A stretch of DNA of 64,000 bases from Streptomyces sp. NBC_00663 (GCF_036226885.1 NZ_CP109027.1:4898001-4962000), one strand, 5' to 3'; positions 1 to 8,925 are shown, numbered from the stretch's first letter. Notes: generated from the letters alone by a model not told the origin. Numbers and translations are program-made.

Positions 1-1
1 C

Positions 2-793
2 ACGAGCACCGGCGGCGAGTGCATGACGCTCATGACGAGCGTCACCGAAGGCCCCTACTACCTCGACGGCGCCCTGGTGCGGAAGGACATCACCGAGGGC
101 AAGAGCGGCGTCCCGCTCACCCTGCGCCTGACCGTCGTCGACGCCACCGACGGCTGCACCCCGGTCCCCGGCGCGGCCGTGGAGATCTGGCACTGCGACG
201 CCTGGGGCTACTACTCCGGCTACACCACCGCCAACCCCGGTGGCTCGGCCCCCGCCGAGAGCGAGGACGGCTCGACCGCCGACGACGCCACCTACCTGCG
301 CGGTTACCAGATCGCCAACGGCAACGGGGTGGTCAGGTTCGAGACGATCTTCCCGGGTTGGTACACCCCGCGCACCTGCCACATCCACGTCAAGGTCCAC
401 ACCGGCGGCGAGAAGGAGGACGGTACCTACGAGGGCGGCAAGGTCAACTACACCGGCCAGTTCTTCTTCGACGACGACATCGCCCAGGAGATCTTCACCC
501 TGGAGCCGTACTCGAAGCACTCCGGCAGCTACACCACCCTCGACAACGACATGGTGTACGACGGCGGCGGCGCCTCCAGCGGCCTGCTGACCCTGAAGGC
601 CGTGCACAAGAAGGACCCGTCCAAGGGCTACAAGGGCTTCCTCACCCTCGGCATCGACCCCGACGCCGAGAGCACCGGCGCGGGCAGCGGCGGCGGAGGC
701 GGCGGCACGCCCCCGAGCGGCGCGCCGACCGGCGAACCCCCGTCCGACGCTCCGTCCGAAAGTGCCACTGCCTCGGCCTCGGCGTCCTCGTAA
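2..793 (+). CDS. Intradiol ring-cleavage dioxygenase-like protein (5' partial)
   Basis: The reading frame is open to the left edge, so the N-terminus lies outside the window. The fold is that of intradiol aromatic-ring dioxygenases, which cleave catechol-type substrates with non-haem Fe(III). The expected ligands are visible: the Tyr of EGPYYLDG, the Tyr of GWYTPR and the two His of CHIHVKV; VEIWHCDAWGYYSGY is the conserved core strand. The C-terminal ~45 residues are a Gly/Pro/Ser tail with no homology, as is common in exported Streptomyces members. No signal peptide can be judged because the start is missing. The CitG-like gene follows after 9 bp, so the two may be co-transcribed. The substrate cannot be inferred. 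Confidence 0.85.
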   Translation, partial: TSTGGECMTLMTSVTEGPYYLDGALVRKDITEGKSGVPLTLRLTVVDATDGCTPVPGAAVEIWHCDAWGYYSGYTTANPGGSAPAESEDGSTADDATYLRGYQIANGNGVVRFETIFPGWYTPRTCHIHVKVHTGGEKEDGTYEGGKVNYTGQFFFDDDIAQEIFTLEPYSKHSGSYTTLDNDMVYDGGGASSGLLTLKAVHKKDPSKGYKGFLTLGIDPDAESTGAGSGGGGGGTPPSGAPTGEPPSDAPSESATASASASS

Positions 794-802
794 GGTACGG
801 CC

Positions 803-1642
803 ATGAGCAGCCGCGAGGACGAAGCGCTGGCGCATGCCGCCGTCACCGCGCTGACCGGGCAGCTGGCCCTGGCTCCCAAGCCCGGGCTGCCCGATCCGCG
901 CGACCTGGACGCACGGACCACCCGCCTGGACCACAGCGCCCTGCGCTGGTCGGCGAAGGCGCTCGTACCCGGCCTCGCGGCCATGGCCGCCGCCGCCCGC
1001 CGCACCGGCGAGCCGACTCCCGGGCTCCGCGGCGAACTCGGCGCGATCGGCCGCTGCACCGAGCACTCGGTGGGCCTCGCGGGCGGCGGCCACCGGGGCG
1101 CCCTGTGGGCTCTCGGCCTGCTGGTCGCCGCGGCCGCCCTGAACCCCGGGGGGAGGGGCTGGGACGTCGCCGCGACCGCCAAGGGCATCGCCCGGCACCC
1201 CGACAAACGGGCCCCGCGGCGTCCGTCACGCGGATCGTCGGTGTCGGCGAAGTACGGTGCCGCCGGGGCGCGTGGTGAGGCCCGCGCCGGATTCCCGCAC
1301 GTACGGCGGGCGTTGGACGCGCTGGCCGCCGCCCGCACAGCGGGTGCCACGGAGGCGCAGGCCCGCCTGGACGCCCTGCTCACCGTGATGTCCACCCTCC
1401 AGGACACCGAACTCCTCTACACCGCCGGTCCACTTGGCCTGCGCCACGTCCAGGCCGGCGCCCGCGGCGTCCTGGAAGCGGGCGGCACGTCCACGGCGGC
1501 GGGCGCGACGGCCCTCGCCGCCTTCGACGAGGACCTGCACACGCGCGCGTGGAGCCCGCGCGGCAGCGCGGGGCTGCTGGCGGGTGCGCTGTTCCTGGAC
1601 TCCCTTCCGGTACGCGCCGGTTCACCGGCCAGGGCGGCCTGA
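803..1642 (+). CDS. Triphosphoribosyl-dephospho-CoA synthase family protein (CitG/MdcB-like)
   Basis: This 279-residue protein has the CitG/MdcB signature: APKPGLPDPRD near residue 25, GGGHRGALWALGLL near 95 (the NTHRGA-type motif) and GARGEARAGFP near 155. The family makes 2'-(5''-triphosphoribosyl)-3'-dephospho-CoA, the prosthetic-group precursor for the acyl carrier protein of citrate lyase or malonate decarboxylase. No citrate lyase or malonate decarboxylase subunits are in view, so its partner must lie elsewhere or its role differs. It starts 9 bp after the dioxygenase stop, in the same direction, with an ATG. Confidence 0.75.
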   Translation: MSSREDEALAHAAVTALTGQLALAPKPGLPDPRDLDARTTRLDHSALRWSAKALVPGLAAMAAAARRTGEPTPGLRGELGAIGRCTEHSVGLAGGGHRGALWALGLLVAAAALNPGGRGWDVAATAKGIARHPDKRAPRRPSRGSSVSAKYGAAGARGEARAGFPHVRRALDALAAARTAGATEAQARLDALLTVMSTLQDTELLYTAGPLGLRHVQAGARGVLEAGGTSTAAGATALAAFDEDLHTRAWSPRGSAGLLAGALFLDSLPVRAGSPARAA

Positions 1643-1671
1643 CGCCGACCGGCCGCCCGGACCCGCTCCGG

Positions 1672-1790
1672 GCGGCTGTCTGTTCACGGGCCTTGGCTGC
1701 GGGCGGACGTCTGTGCGGCTGTCTGTTCACGGGCCTTGGCTGCGGGCGGACTTCCGTGCGGCGTCAGTTCACGAGCACCGGCTGCGGGCC
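1672..1790. repeat. 43-bp tandem repeat at the 3' end of the MFS gene
   Basis: Two near-identical copies begin at 1672 and 1715 (period 43; shared core TGTTCACGGGCCTTGGCTGC). A third, degenerate copy starting near 1758 is the actual 3' end of the MFS gene, including its stop codon at 1764-1766. The two extra units therefore look like duplications of the gene's own terminal codons placed beyond the stop. Confidence 0.8.
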
Positions 1791-3008
1791 CGCCTCCGGC
1801 TGGGCGACGGCGACCTTGCGGCGTACCGCCGGGCCCATGGCGTACGACGCCACGAGCGTCGCCCCTCCCAGCAGCAGCCACCCGGCCGTGCCCCACCCGA
1901 GCAGCAGCGTCGTCAGCACGAGCGGGCCCAGCGTCCTCGCCACCGTCACGCCGGTGCCGAAGAAGCCCTGGTACTCGCCGACCCGGTTGGCCGGCGCCAG
2001 CTCGAAGGACAGCTGCCAGGACCCGGCGGACTGCCCCATCTCCGCGATCACCTGAAGCACCGCCCCGGCGACCAGCGCCCCGGCGGCCACCCACGCCGAG
2101 CCGCCCGCCGACAGCGCGAACACCGCGCACGCGGCCAGCATCACCCACCCCGACCGCCGCACCGCGCGCGTGGCCGGCACGAGCCCCGTGACCCCGCGCG
2201 CCATGCGCACCTGGAACAGCATCACGGCCCCGGTGTTCAGCACGAACAGCACGGAGACCAGCCAGGCCGGCGCGTCGGTCCGCTCCGCGATCCACAGCGG
2301 CAGCGCGAGGCTGAGCAGCGGCATCCGCAGCAGCAGGACGGTGTTGAGGAGCGTGACGACGACATAGCGCCGGTCGCGCACGACGGTCAGGCCGTGACGT
2401 TTCCGTGTACCGGCACGAGGCGGCGGCACCCGCGCCGGCGAAGGCAGCCGCAGCAGCACCCCCGCACACACCACGAAGCTCAGCACGTCCACCGCGAACA
2501 CCCCGAGATACGCCGCCCGCGTCCCGGCCTGCAACGCCAGCCCGCCCAGCCCCGCACCCACCGCCAGACCGGCGTTGAACGCCGACTGAAGGTGCGCCAG
2601 CAGCCCGGTCCGCTCCCCGGCGGGCACCAGCCCCGCCAGCAGCGTCTGCCGGGCCGCCGCCAACCCCGACTGCGCGGCGGCGTAGACACACGCGGCCAGG
2701 ACGAACGGCACGAACCCGCGTACGAACAGAAACGCCGCCACCGCGCCCCCGGCCACCACCGCCAGCAGTACCGCCGTCCCACGCGCCCCGTGCCGGTCCG
2801 CCAGCCGCCCCAGCGGCACCCCCGCCACCGCGCCGAGGGCCCACGCGAGGGTCAGCCCGAGCCCCACGCGCGCGGGGTCGAGGCCGACGACGTACGTGAA
2901 GTAGAGCGCCGACGTCACGAGGAAGGCACCGTCACCGACGGCGTTGGTCAACTGGGCGAGGGCGAGGACGCGTTGCGGCCCCCGGGGCGGGACGAGCGAG
3001 TTCGTCAT
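1764..3008 (-). CDS. MFS transporter
   Basis: This 414-residue protein is hydrophobic throughout, with about 12 predicted membrane segments and the MFS loop motif GRLADRHGARG after the second segment. It is probably a proton-driven exporter of small molecules; the substrate is unknown. The start is the ATG of MTNSLVPPRG at 3006-3008; longer upstream translation lies in noncoding sequence between this gene and the MocR-type regulator. The regulator lies just upstream in the same direction, and the 130-bp gap holds candidate operator half-sites, so this exporter is a likely target. The 3' end is tandemly repeated downstream. Confidence 0.85.
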   Translation of the reverse strand: MTNSLVPPRGPQRVLALAQLTNAVGDGAFLVTSALYFTYVVGLDPARVGLGLTLAWALGAVAGVPLGRLADRHGARGTAVLLAVVAGGAVAAFLFVRGFVPFVLAACVYAAAQSGLAAARQTLLAGLVPAGERTGLLAHLQSAFNAGLAVGAGLGGLALQAGTRAAYLGVFAVDVLSFVVCAGVLLRLPSPARVPPPRAGTRKRHGLTVVRDRRYVVVTLLNTVLLLRMPLLSLALPLWIAERTDAPAWLVSVLFVLNTGAVMLFQVRMARGVTGLVPATRAVRRSGWVMLAACAVFALSAGGSAWVAAGALVAGAVLQVIAEMGQSAGSWQLSFELAPANRVGEYQGFFGTGVTVARTLGPLVLTTLLLGWGTAGWLLLGGATLVASYAMGPAVRRKVAVAQPEAGPQPVLVN

Positions 3009-3031
3009 ACGACCGACGTTAGAAGCCGACT

Positions 3032-3082
3032 GGACCGACGAACAGGACCAATCACCGCCCCTCTCCCTGACCCAATCGGTCC
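3032..3082 (-). promoter_or_regulatory. Candidate MocR-type operator upstream of the MFS gene
   Basis: Within the 130-bp gap are GGACCG (3032-3037) and GGACCA (3045-3050) in the same orientation, 13 bp apart, and the inverted form CGGTCC (3077-3082). The first flanks are TGGACCGAC and the last AATCGGTCC. Two direct half-sites plus one inverted half-site is an arrangement reported for MocR/PdxR-type regulators. Assignment to the neighbouring regulator is inference. Confidence 0.4.
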
Positions 3083-3138
3083 CCACCGTGGCCCCCGTCA
3101 GCCGTCTCCCTGGCCCGATCCGTCCTCGCCATGGCCCC

Positions 3139-4515
3139 TCAGTCCGCTTCCCCGTAGTCCGCTCCCCCGTCCCCTCCGTCGAGGACCCGCCCCAGTACCT
3201 CCAGCGCCTCCGGATAGGCCCGCTCCCGAGGCGTTCCGTACCCCACGACCAGCCCCTGCGCCCGCCCGTCTGCGTCGTCCGGCGTGTGCCAGTGGTCGCC
3301 CAGCCGTCCCACCGCGAGCCCCGCCGCCTCGGCCCGCGCAAGCGTCTCCTTCTCGTCGGCGACCTCCACCAGCGCATGCAGCCCGGCCGCGATCCCGCGC
3401 ACCGCCCGCCCCCTCCCCAGCCGGTGCACCAACTGGTCCCGGCGCCGCCGGTACCGCAGCCGGCAGGCCCGCACATGACGGTCGTAGGCATGGCTGTCGA
3501 TGAGCTCGGCGAGCGCCAACTGCCCGATGGTCTCGGTGTGGTGATCGCTGTGCAGTTTGGCGTCGGCGACCGCGTCGACCAGGTGCGGCGGCAGCACCAT
3601 CCACCCGAGCCGCAGCGCGGGCCCCAGGGTCTTCGACGCCGTGCCCAGATAGACCACGTGCCCGGGCGCCATGCCCTGGAGCGCCCCGACGGGCTGCCGG
3701 TCGTACCGGAACTCCCCGTCGTAGTCGTCCTCGACGATCAGCCCGCCCCGCGCGCGTGCCCAGTCGGTGACCGCCCGCCGCCGCGAGGGATCGAGCGTCA
3801 CCCCGGTCGGATACTGGTGCGCCGGCGTCAGCACGACCGCCCGCGCGTCCCCCAACTCCCCCGCACAGGCACCCTTCTCGTCCACCCGCACCGGTACGAC
3901 CCGACCGCCACCCCTGCGCACCACCTCCCGGTGGAAGGCCAGCCCGGGATCCTCCATGGCGATCTCGCCGCCGTCCAGCACGCGCGTGAGAAGCGCGAGC
4001 CCCTGCACGTACCCCGAGGTGATCACGATCCGCTCCGGCGGCGCGACGACCCCGCGCGCCCGCCCCAGATACCCCGACAACGCGGTCCGCAGCTCGATCC
4101 GCCCGCGCGGATCGCCGTAGTCGTACGCCAGAGAGGGCGCCGTGGCGATCGCCCGCCGCAACGCCCGCAACCAGGCCGCCGCGGGAAAGGCCCCGACATC
4201 CGGACTCCCCGGCCGCAGATCGAACCGAGGCGCACGCGCGCGTGAGGCGACGGACGGCACCTCGGCAGGGACAGCGGGCAGCGAGGCCACCTGCGTACCG
4301 GCCCCTTGCCGAGCGGTCAGATACCCCTCGGCGACAAGCTGGTCATAGGCCGCTTTGACAGTCCCCCGGGAAACCCCCAGCTCCTCAGCAAGCCGCCGAG
4401 TAGCAGGCAACCGAGCCCCAGGGGCGAGCCGCCCCACACGCACGGCATCCCGAAGAGCCCGCTCCAGGCCGGACCGCCGCCCTTCAGCAGCGATCAGCTC
4501 AACATGCAGGTCCAC
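3139..4515 (-). CDS. MocR/PdxR-like transcriptional regulator (GntR HTH plus aminotransferase fold)
   Basis: The 458-residue protein has an N-terminal GntR winged helix (residues ~10-75, with LPATRRLAEELGVSRGTVKAAYDQL) followed by a fold-type I aminotransferase-like domain. The latter shows the PLP-enzyme core, including VEDDYDGEF and GTASKTLGPALRLGW with the PLP-lysine position (SK). MocR proteins sense PLP or amino-acid-like ligands. The start is a GTG at 4513-4515, with AGGGGG about 6 bp upstream; translation further upstream runs through a repeated intergenic element and is not credible. It lies upstream of the MFS gene in the same direction. Confidence 0.85.
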   Translation of the reverse strand: MDLHVELIAAEGRRSGLERALRDAVRVGRLAPGARLPATRRLAEELGVSRGTVKAAYDQLVAEGYLTARQGAGTQVASLPAVPAEVPSVASRARAPRFDLRPGSPDVGAFPAAAWLRALRRAIATAPSLAYDYGDPRGRIELRTALSGYLGRARGVVAPPERIVITSGYVQGLALLTRVLDGGEIAMEDPGLAFHREVVRRGGGRVVPVRVDEKGACAGELGDARAVVLTPAHQYPTGVTLDPSRRRAVTDWARARGGLIVEDDYDGEFRYDRQPVGALQGMAPGHVVYLGTASKTLGPALRLGWMVLPPHLVDAVADAKLHSDHHTETIGQLALAELIDSHAYDRHVRACRLRYRRRRDQLVHRLGRGRAVRGIAAGLHALVEVADEKETLARAEAAGLAVGRLGDHWHTPDDADGRAQGLVVGYGTPRERAYPEALEVLGRVLDGGDGGADYGEAD

Positions 4516-4535
4516 TGCAACCCCCTGGTCTTTTA

Positions 4536-4560
4536 GGGGCGCGGGGAACTGCGCGACCAG
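4536..4560. repeat. Dispersed 25-bp intergenic repeat, copy 1
   Basis: The core GGGGCGCGGGGAACTGCGCG also occurs, inverted, at 41575-41600 between the DHA2 exporter and the TetR gene. Both copies sit in intergenic DNA at the edge of a hairpin. This element is familiar as an abundant intergenic repeat in Streptomyces chromosomes. Confidence 0.6.
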
Positions 4561-4585
4561 CCCCCACAGACCCGCAGCCCGCAAA

Positions 4586-4618
4586 GAGGGCCGGGCACCC
4601 CACTGGTACCCGGCCCTC
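4586..4618 (-). terminator. Hairpin terminator after the aminopeptidase gene
   Basis: GAGGGCCGGG (4586-4595) pairs with CCCGGCCCTC (4609-4618), with one further near-match extending the stem. It begins 9 bp past the stop codon of the minus-strand aminopeptidase gene. Confidence 0.65.
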
Positions 4619-4627
4619 ATCAAAACG

Positions 4628-6094
4628 TCAGCCCTTCAGCGAAGCCATCCAGCTCTCGACCTCGTCGGACCGCCGAGGCAGCCCATCAGACATGTTCCGG
4701 TTGCCTTCCGGGGTCACCAGAATGTCGTCCTCGATCCGCACCCCGATACCCCGGTACTCCTCGGGCACGGTCAGATCGTCGGCCTGGAAGTACAGCCCGG
4801 GCTCGACGGTCAGGACCATCCCCGGCTCCAGGGTGCCGTCGACATACGACTCCACGCGCGCGGCGGCGCAGTCGTGGACGTCCATGCCGAGCATGTGCCC
4901 GGTCCCGTGCAGCGTCCAGCGCCGCTGGAGGCCGAGTTCCAGCACCCGCTCGACGGGCCCCTCGACAAGCCCCCACTCGACGAGCCGCTCGGTCAGCACC
5001 CGCTGCGCGGCGTCATGGAAGTCCCGGTACTTGGCGCCCGGCTGCACGGCCGCGATACCGGCCTCCTGGGCGTCGTACACGGCGTCGTAGATCTTCTTCT
5101 GGATCTCGCTGAAGCGGCCGTTGATCGGCAGCGTGCGCGTGACGTCGGCGGTGTAGTACGTGTGCGTCTCGACGCCCGCGTCCAGCAGCAGCAGATCACC
5201 GGAGCGCACCGGCCCGTCGTTGCGCACCCAGTGCAGGGTGCAGGCGTGCGGACCGGCGGCGCAGATGGAGCCGTAGCCGATGTCGTTGCCCTCGACGCGC
5301 GCGCGGAGGAAGAAGGTGCCCTCGATGTAGCGCTCGCTCGTCGCCTCGGCCTTGTCGAGGACCTTCACGACGTCCTCGAAGCCGCGCGCGGTCGAGTCGA
5401 CGGCCTTTTGCAGCTCACCGATCTCGAAGTCGTCCTTGACCAGCCGCGCCTCCGAGAGGAAGACCCGCAGCTCCTCGTCCCGCTCGGCGGTGACCTTGTC
5501 GGTCAGCGCGGCCTCGATGCCGGCGTCGAAGCCCCGTACGACCCGCACCGGGCCGGTAGCCTCGCGCAGCGCGTCGGGCAGTTCGCGGACGTCGGAGGCG
5601 GGGATGCCGTACAGCTTCTCCGCCTCGGTCAGGGAGTGCCGGCGGCCCACCCACAGCTCGCCCTGGCCGGAGAGCCAGAACTCGCCGTTCTCGCGGTCGG
5701 ACCGCGGCAGCAGGTAGATCGTCGCCTTGTGACCGTCTCCGGCCGGCTCCAGGACGAGGACGCCGTCCTCGGTCTGGTTTCCGGTGAGGTACGCGTACTC
5801 CACGGAGGCCCGGAAGGCGTACTCGGTGTCGTTGGAGCGCGTCTTCAGGTTGCCGGCGGGGATCACCAGCCGCTCGCCCGGGAAACGCGCGGAGAGCGCC
5901 GCACGGCGGGCCGCGGTCTCGGCGGCCTGGGCGATCGGCTCCAGGTCGTGCAGCTCGGTGTCGGCCCAGCCGGACTTCATGTTCTCGGCGAGCTCGTCGG
6001 AGACGCCCGGGTACAGGCCGTTCTTCCGCTGCTTGATGGGCTCTTCCGACTCAGTCTCCGGGGTCTCCGGGGTGAGCTCGTCGGCCACGGTCAT
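4628..6094 (-). CDS. pepP: Xaa-Pro aminopeptidase (aminopeptidase P, M24B)
   Basis: The 488-residue, two-domain protein removes N-terminal residues preceding proline. The creatinase-like N-terminal domain is followed by a pita-bread catalytic domain with the five dinuclear metal ligands: Asp in LLLDAGVETH, Asp in ADVTRTLP, His in GTGHMLGMDVHDC, Glu in TVEPGLYF and Glu in RIEDDILVT. Length and motifs are typical of Streptomyces PepP proteins. It is cytoplasmic, with no signal peptide. The start is the ATG of MTVADELTPE. A hairpin follows the stop, so it is probably monocistronic. Confidence 0.93.
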   Translation of the reverse strand: MTVADELTPETPETESEEPIKQRKNGLYPGVSDELAENMKSGWADTELHDLEPIAQAAETAARRAALSARFPGERLVIPAGNLKTRSNDTEYAFRASVEYAYLTGNQTEDGVLVLEPAGDGHKATIYLLPRSDRENGEFWLSGQGELWVGRRHSLTEAEKLYGIPASDVRELPDALREATGPVRVVRGFDAGIEAALTDKVTAERDEELRVFLSEARLVKDDFEIGELQKAVDSTARGFEDVVKVLDKAEATSERYIEGTFFLRARVEGNDIGYGSICAAGPHACTLHWVRNDGPVRSGDLLLLDAGVETHTYYTADVTRTLPINGRFSEIQKKIYDAVYDAQEAGIAAVQPGAKYRDFHDAAQRVLTERLVEWGLVEGPVERVLELGLQRRWTLHGTGHMLGMDVHDCAAARVESYVDGTLEPGMVLTVEPGLYFQADDLTVPEEYRGIGVRIEDDILVTPEGNRNMSDGLPRRSDEVESWMASLKG

Positions 6095-6198
6095 CCTCCT
6101 CGATACGGCACTGGACCTTCTCCATCGTACGGTCGTACGGAAGGGGGCCCAGGGCCGGAAGGCCTGTTACACGCCGCTGTCCGGCGTTACACGGGGCG

Positions 6199-7710
6199 CT
6201 ACTCGAAACGGGCGGCGAGCAGCACGACGTCCTCGTCGGAGTCCGCCCCGTCCAGCCCGTCCGGCAGCACGGTGCGCAGCACGTGATCGGTGATCGCGTC
6301 CGGGTCGTGCCGCAGCGCCTTGGGTACTCCGGCGGCGGCCGCGTGCAGCCGGGCGAAGGCGCGGTCGGTGGCGTCGCCGGTGCGGTGCAGCAGCCCGTCG
6401 GTGTAGAGCAGAACCGTCTCTCCGGGTTCGGCCACCAGCTCCACGCTCGGCGCCTCCCAGCAGGCGAGCATGCCGAGCGGCGCCGACACGGACGTCTCCA
6501 CGAACTCCGTGCGCCGCGCACCGACCAGCAGCGGCGGGCAGTGCCCGGCACCGGCCAGCGTGATCTTGCGCAGTGCGGGCTCGCAGTAGGCGAACAGGGC
6601 GGTGGCGGAGCGGGCGGGCTCGGTCAGGCGCAGCAGCAGCTCCAGGTCGGACAGGACCGCGACCGGGTCCTCGCCCTCCATGACGGCGTACGCCCGCAGC
6701 GACGCTCTGAGCCGGCCCATCGCGGCGACCGCGCTGGGGCCCGAGCCGGTCACCGAGCCGACGGCCAGGCCGAGGGCCGCGTCGGGCAGCGGCAGTGCGT
6801 CGTACCAGTCGCCGCCGCCGCGCGGGCCGGTGCGGTGCCGGGCGGCGAGCTGGACACCGGCGACGCGGGGGAGGCGGGACGGCAGCAGCTCCTCGGCCAT
6901 CGTCGCCATGCACGCGCGCGTGCGCTCGACCTCGACGACGCGGGCCAGGTGCTCGGTGGCGTAGCGGGCGTACAGGCCGACGAGGTGGCGCTGGCGCTCG
7001 GAGGGCTCGGCCGGTTCGTCGTAGAGCCATACGGCGGCGCCCAGCCGGCCTGCCGCGTCCGACGACAGGGGCAGCGCGTAGCTCGCGGCGTAGCCGAGGC
7101 GGGCGGCGACCTCGCGGTGGCGGGGGTCGAGGCCGTCCTCGGCGAAGAGGTCCGGTTCGGCGATCTCGCCGTCGCCGTCGGGCAGTCCCTCCAGGATGCG
7201 GCCGTACGACATGACGCTGCGCGGCACCGTCTCGATGTGACCGAGGTCGGCTCGGGCGAGGCCCAGGCCGATGGTGGTGTCGGGGCCGAGTCCGTCGCCG
7301 GGTTCCAGGACGACGAGACCGCGCCGGGCGCCCACCAGGGCGGCTCCGGCGCGCAGCAGTTCGGTCAGGGCGTCCGCGAGTGTGTCCGTGCGGGCCAGCC
7401 GTTCCGTGAGCTCATGGAGGGTCGTGAGGTCGGAGACCCAGCCGGCGAGCCGGTCCTGGAGCAGGGCTCCCGGGGCGCCCGGTGGAGAGGCCGGTGAGGT
7501 GTCCGGGGCTACGGGCGCGGGCGCGACAGTGTGTGCGGGCGAGGGAACCGTTGAATCGATTCCGGCCACTTTCGGAGGGTGAGGGGCGTTCATGGCGTCC
7601 GGCTTTCCGACCGGTGCGTATTGCTCAAAAGCATCGCAAACCCCCATGTCATTCTGCGCCGCTAGCAGTGTCTCCACATGTACACGCACTCGTGAGGGGA
7701 TGTCCAGCAT
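6199..7710 (-). CDS. GAF-SpoIIE-type PP2C protein phosphatase
   Basis: The 503-residue protein has a Pro/Ala-rich segment (~40-80), a GAF-like sensor region (~90-260) and a C-terminal SpoIIE/RsbU PP2C domain (~275-503). Metal-site motifs include RTGPRGGGDWYD and ETVLLYTDGLLH. Such enzymes dephosphorylate anti-anti-sigma factors in partner-switching control of SigB/SigF-type sigma factors; an RsbW-like ATPase (10816-11367) and two such sigma factors lie in this window. The ATG at 7708-7710 is used because MLDIPSRVRVHVETLLAAQN looks conserved. A later ATG (MNAPHPP) is possible. Confidence 0.85.
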   Translation of the reverse strand: MLDIPSRVRVHVETLLAAQNDMGVCDAFEQYAPVGKPDAMNAPHPPKVAGIDSTVPSPAHTVAPAPVAPDTSPASPPGAPGALLQDRLAGWVSDLTTLHELTERLARTDTLADALTELLRAGAALVGARRGLVVLEPGDGLGPDTTIGLGLARADLGHIETVPRSVMSYGRILEGLPDGDGEIAEPDLFAEDGLDPRHREVAARLGYAASYALPLSSDAAGRLGAAVWLYDEPAEPSERQRHLVGLYARYATEHLARVVEVERTRACMATMAEELLPSRLPRVAGVQLAARHRTGPRGGGDWYDALPLPDAALGLAVGSVTGSGPSAVAAMGRLRASLRAYAVMEGEDPVAVLSDLELLLRLTEPARSATALFAYCEPALRKITLAGAGHCPPLLVGARRTEFVETSVSAPLGMLACWEAPSVELVAEPGETVLLYTDGLLHRTGDATDRAFARLHAAAAGVPKALRHDPDAITDHVLRTVLPDGLDGADSDEDVVLLAARFE

Positions 7711-8202
7711 TGTCCTGCCGGGATTCCTGGTGTCCGTGGGTCACCGGTGCACCCCTTGCCGAAAAGCGAAGTTGGCTTGAAACTGACTCAGGTAACGCCT
7801 TATTGCGGTCGACTGGCCTTGCTCCACAGAGCGTCACAGCGGTCGTGATGGGTACGTACTCGGAGAAGACCAGGGGTGGTTGACAACCACCCGGAACCTG
7901 GTGACGGACCCGGGCGTCTTAGCCACCGACGACCGAGCCCCATCCTCCCGTGGCGGAGGCGAAGAGATACACGCGGGACGGCAAACGCCAGACTTCGCCA
8001 CCCCCACGCCACGCCCATGCTTTTGATAGATGCAGTGTGGGCCCGGCTGCCGCAGACGCAGCCGACGTTCGGCCCATAGGGGTTCCCCTTGTCTCGGACA
8101 GGGGTGTGATGCGCCAACAGGTACGCACAGTGCAGTGATCGACACATGGTGTGATGTGGCCCACGGTGTTGCCAGCGGTGCAACGGAAAGGAACGAGCGC
8201 TC
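7711..8202. other. 492-bp divergent intergenic region
   Basis: This separates the phosphatase (-) and primase-polymerase-like (+) genes and should hold both promoters. It contains two small stem-loops: GGCTGC/GCAGCC (8045-8063) and CCCCTTGTC/GACAGGGG (8085-8104, one bulge), both in the leader of the plus-strand gene. Open frames across it lack Streptomyces codon bias. No riboswitch class was recognised. Confidence 0.5.
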
Positions 8203-8868
8203 ATGCGCGAGATCCTCGGAAAGGCACGCAGGCTCCTGTCCAAGCGGAACGACGGGGGGCCTGAGTTGATCAGCGCGGCCCTGACCTTCGCGACGGAATG
8301 GCAGTGGCCCGTACTCCCGGGTGCGGCCCCGGACCCGCAGGGCCGGGCCCGGTGCTCCTGCCCCGACCCCGAGTGCACGGTGCCCGGGGCGCACCCCTTC
8401 GATCCCGGCCTTCTCGCGGCCACGACCGACGAGCGCATGGTGCGCTGGTGGTGGACCAACCGGCCCGCCGCCCCGATCGTCCTGGCCACCGGTGGGCCCG
8501 CCCCTTGTGCGGTCTCCCTGCCGGCCCTCGCGGCCTCCCGGGCGCTCACCGCCCTCGACCGCCAGGGCATGCGCCTGGGCCCGGTGATCGCCTCGCACCA
8601 CCGCTGGGCGATCCTCGTCAAGCCGTACTCCATGGAACAGTTGGGCGAACTGCTGTACGCCAAGGACTTCGTCCCCGGCTCGCTGCGGTTCCACGGCGAG
8701 GGCGGCTACCTCGCCCTGCCCCCGTCCGAGACGGGCCACGGCGCCATCCGCTGGGAGCGCGCCCCGCTGCCCGGTTCGGCCTCCCCGTGGGTGCCCGACG
8801 TCGAGGCCGTGGTCGACGCGGTGGTCGACGCCCTCACTCGTACGGGTGTGAGCGCGCCCGAGTTGTAA
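8203..8868 (+). CDS. Degenerate bifunctional primase/polymerase-like protein
   Basis: The 221-residue protein resembles the N-terminal prim-pol (archaeo-eukaryotic primase) domain common in actinobacteria. It has a CSCPDPECTVPGAHP cluster near residue 45 and a TDERMVRWWWTNRP helix that matches the family's substrate-region pattern. The usual catalytic Asp-x-Asp is not visible where expected; CAVSLPALAA stands there. It may therefore be a non-catalytic relative. The ATG is preceded by GGAAAGGAACGAG. Compare the prim-pol protein at 15120-16064, which retains the Asp pair. Confidence 0.7.
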   Translation: MREILGKARRLLSKRNDGGPELISAALTFATEWQWPVLPGAAPDPQGRARCSCPDPECTVPGAHPFDPGLLAATTDERMVRWWWTNRPAAPIVLATGGPAPCAVSLPALAASRALTALDRQGMRLGPVIASHHRWAILVKPYSMEQLGELLYAKDFVPGSLRFHGEGGYLALPPSETGHGAIRWERAPLPGSASPWVPDVEAVVDAVVDALTRTGVSAPEL

Positions 8869-8925
8869 GGGTGTCGGGCGCGCGCGGAACCAGCCGTGCG
8901 CGCCCGGTCGTTATCGTCCCCTTTC

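Noticed and set aside
1684..2844. Long minus-strand open frame overlapping the MFS gene
   Set aside because: It runs in another frame of the MFS coding region; Ala/Arg/Gly-rich translation is the usual shadow of high-GC codon bias.
8085..8104. Possible riboswitch upstream of the primase-polymerase-like gene
   Set aside because: Only two short stem-loops are visible; no conserved core of a known class was recognised.
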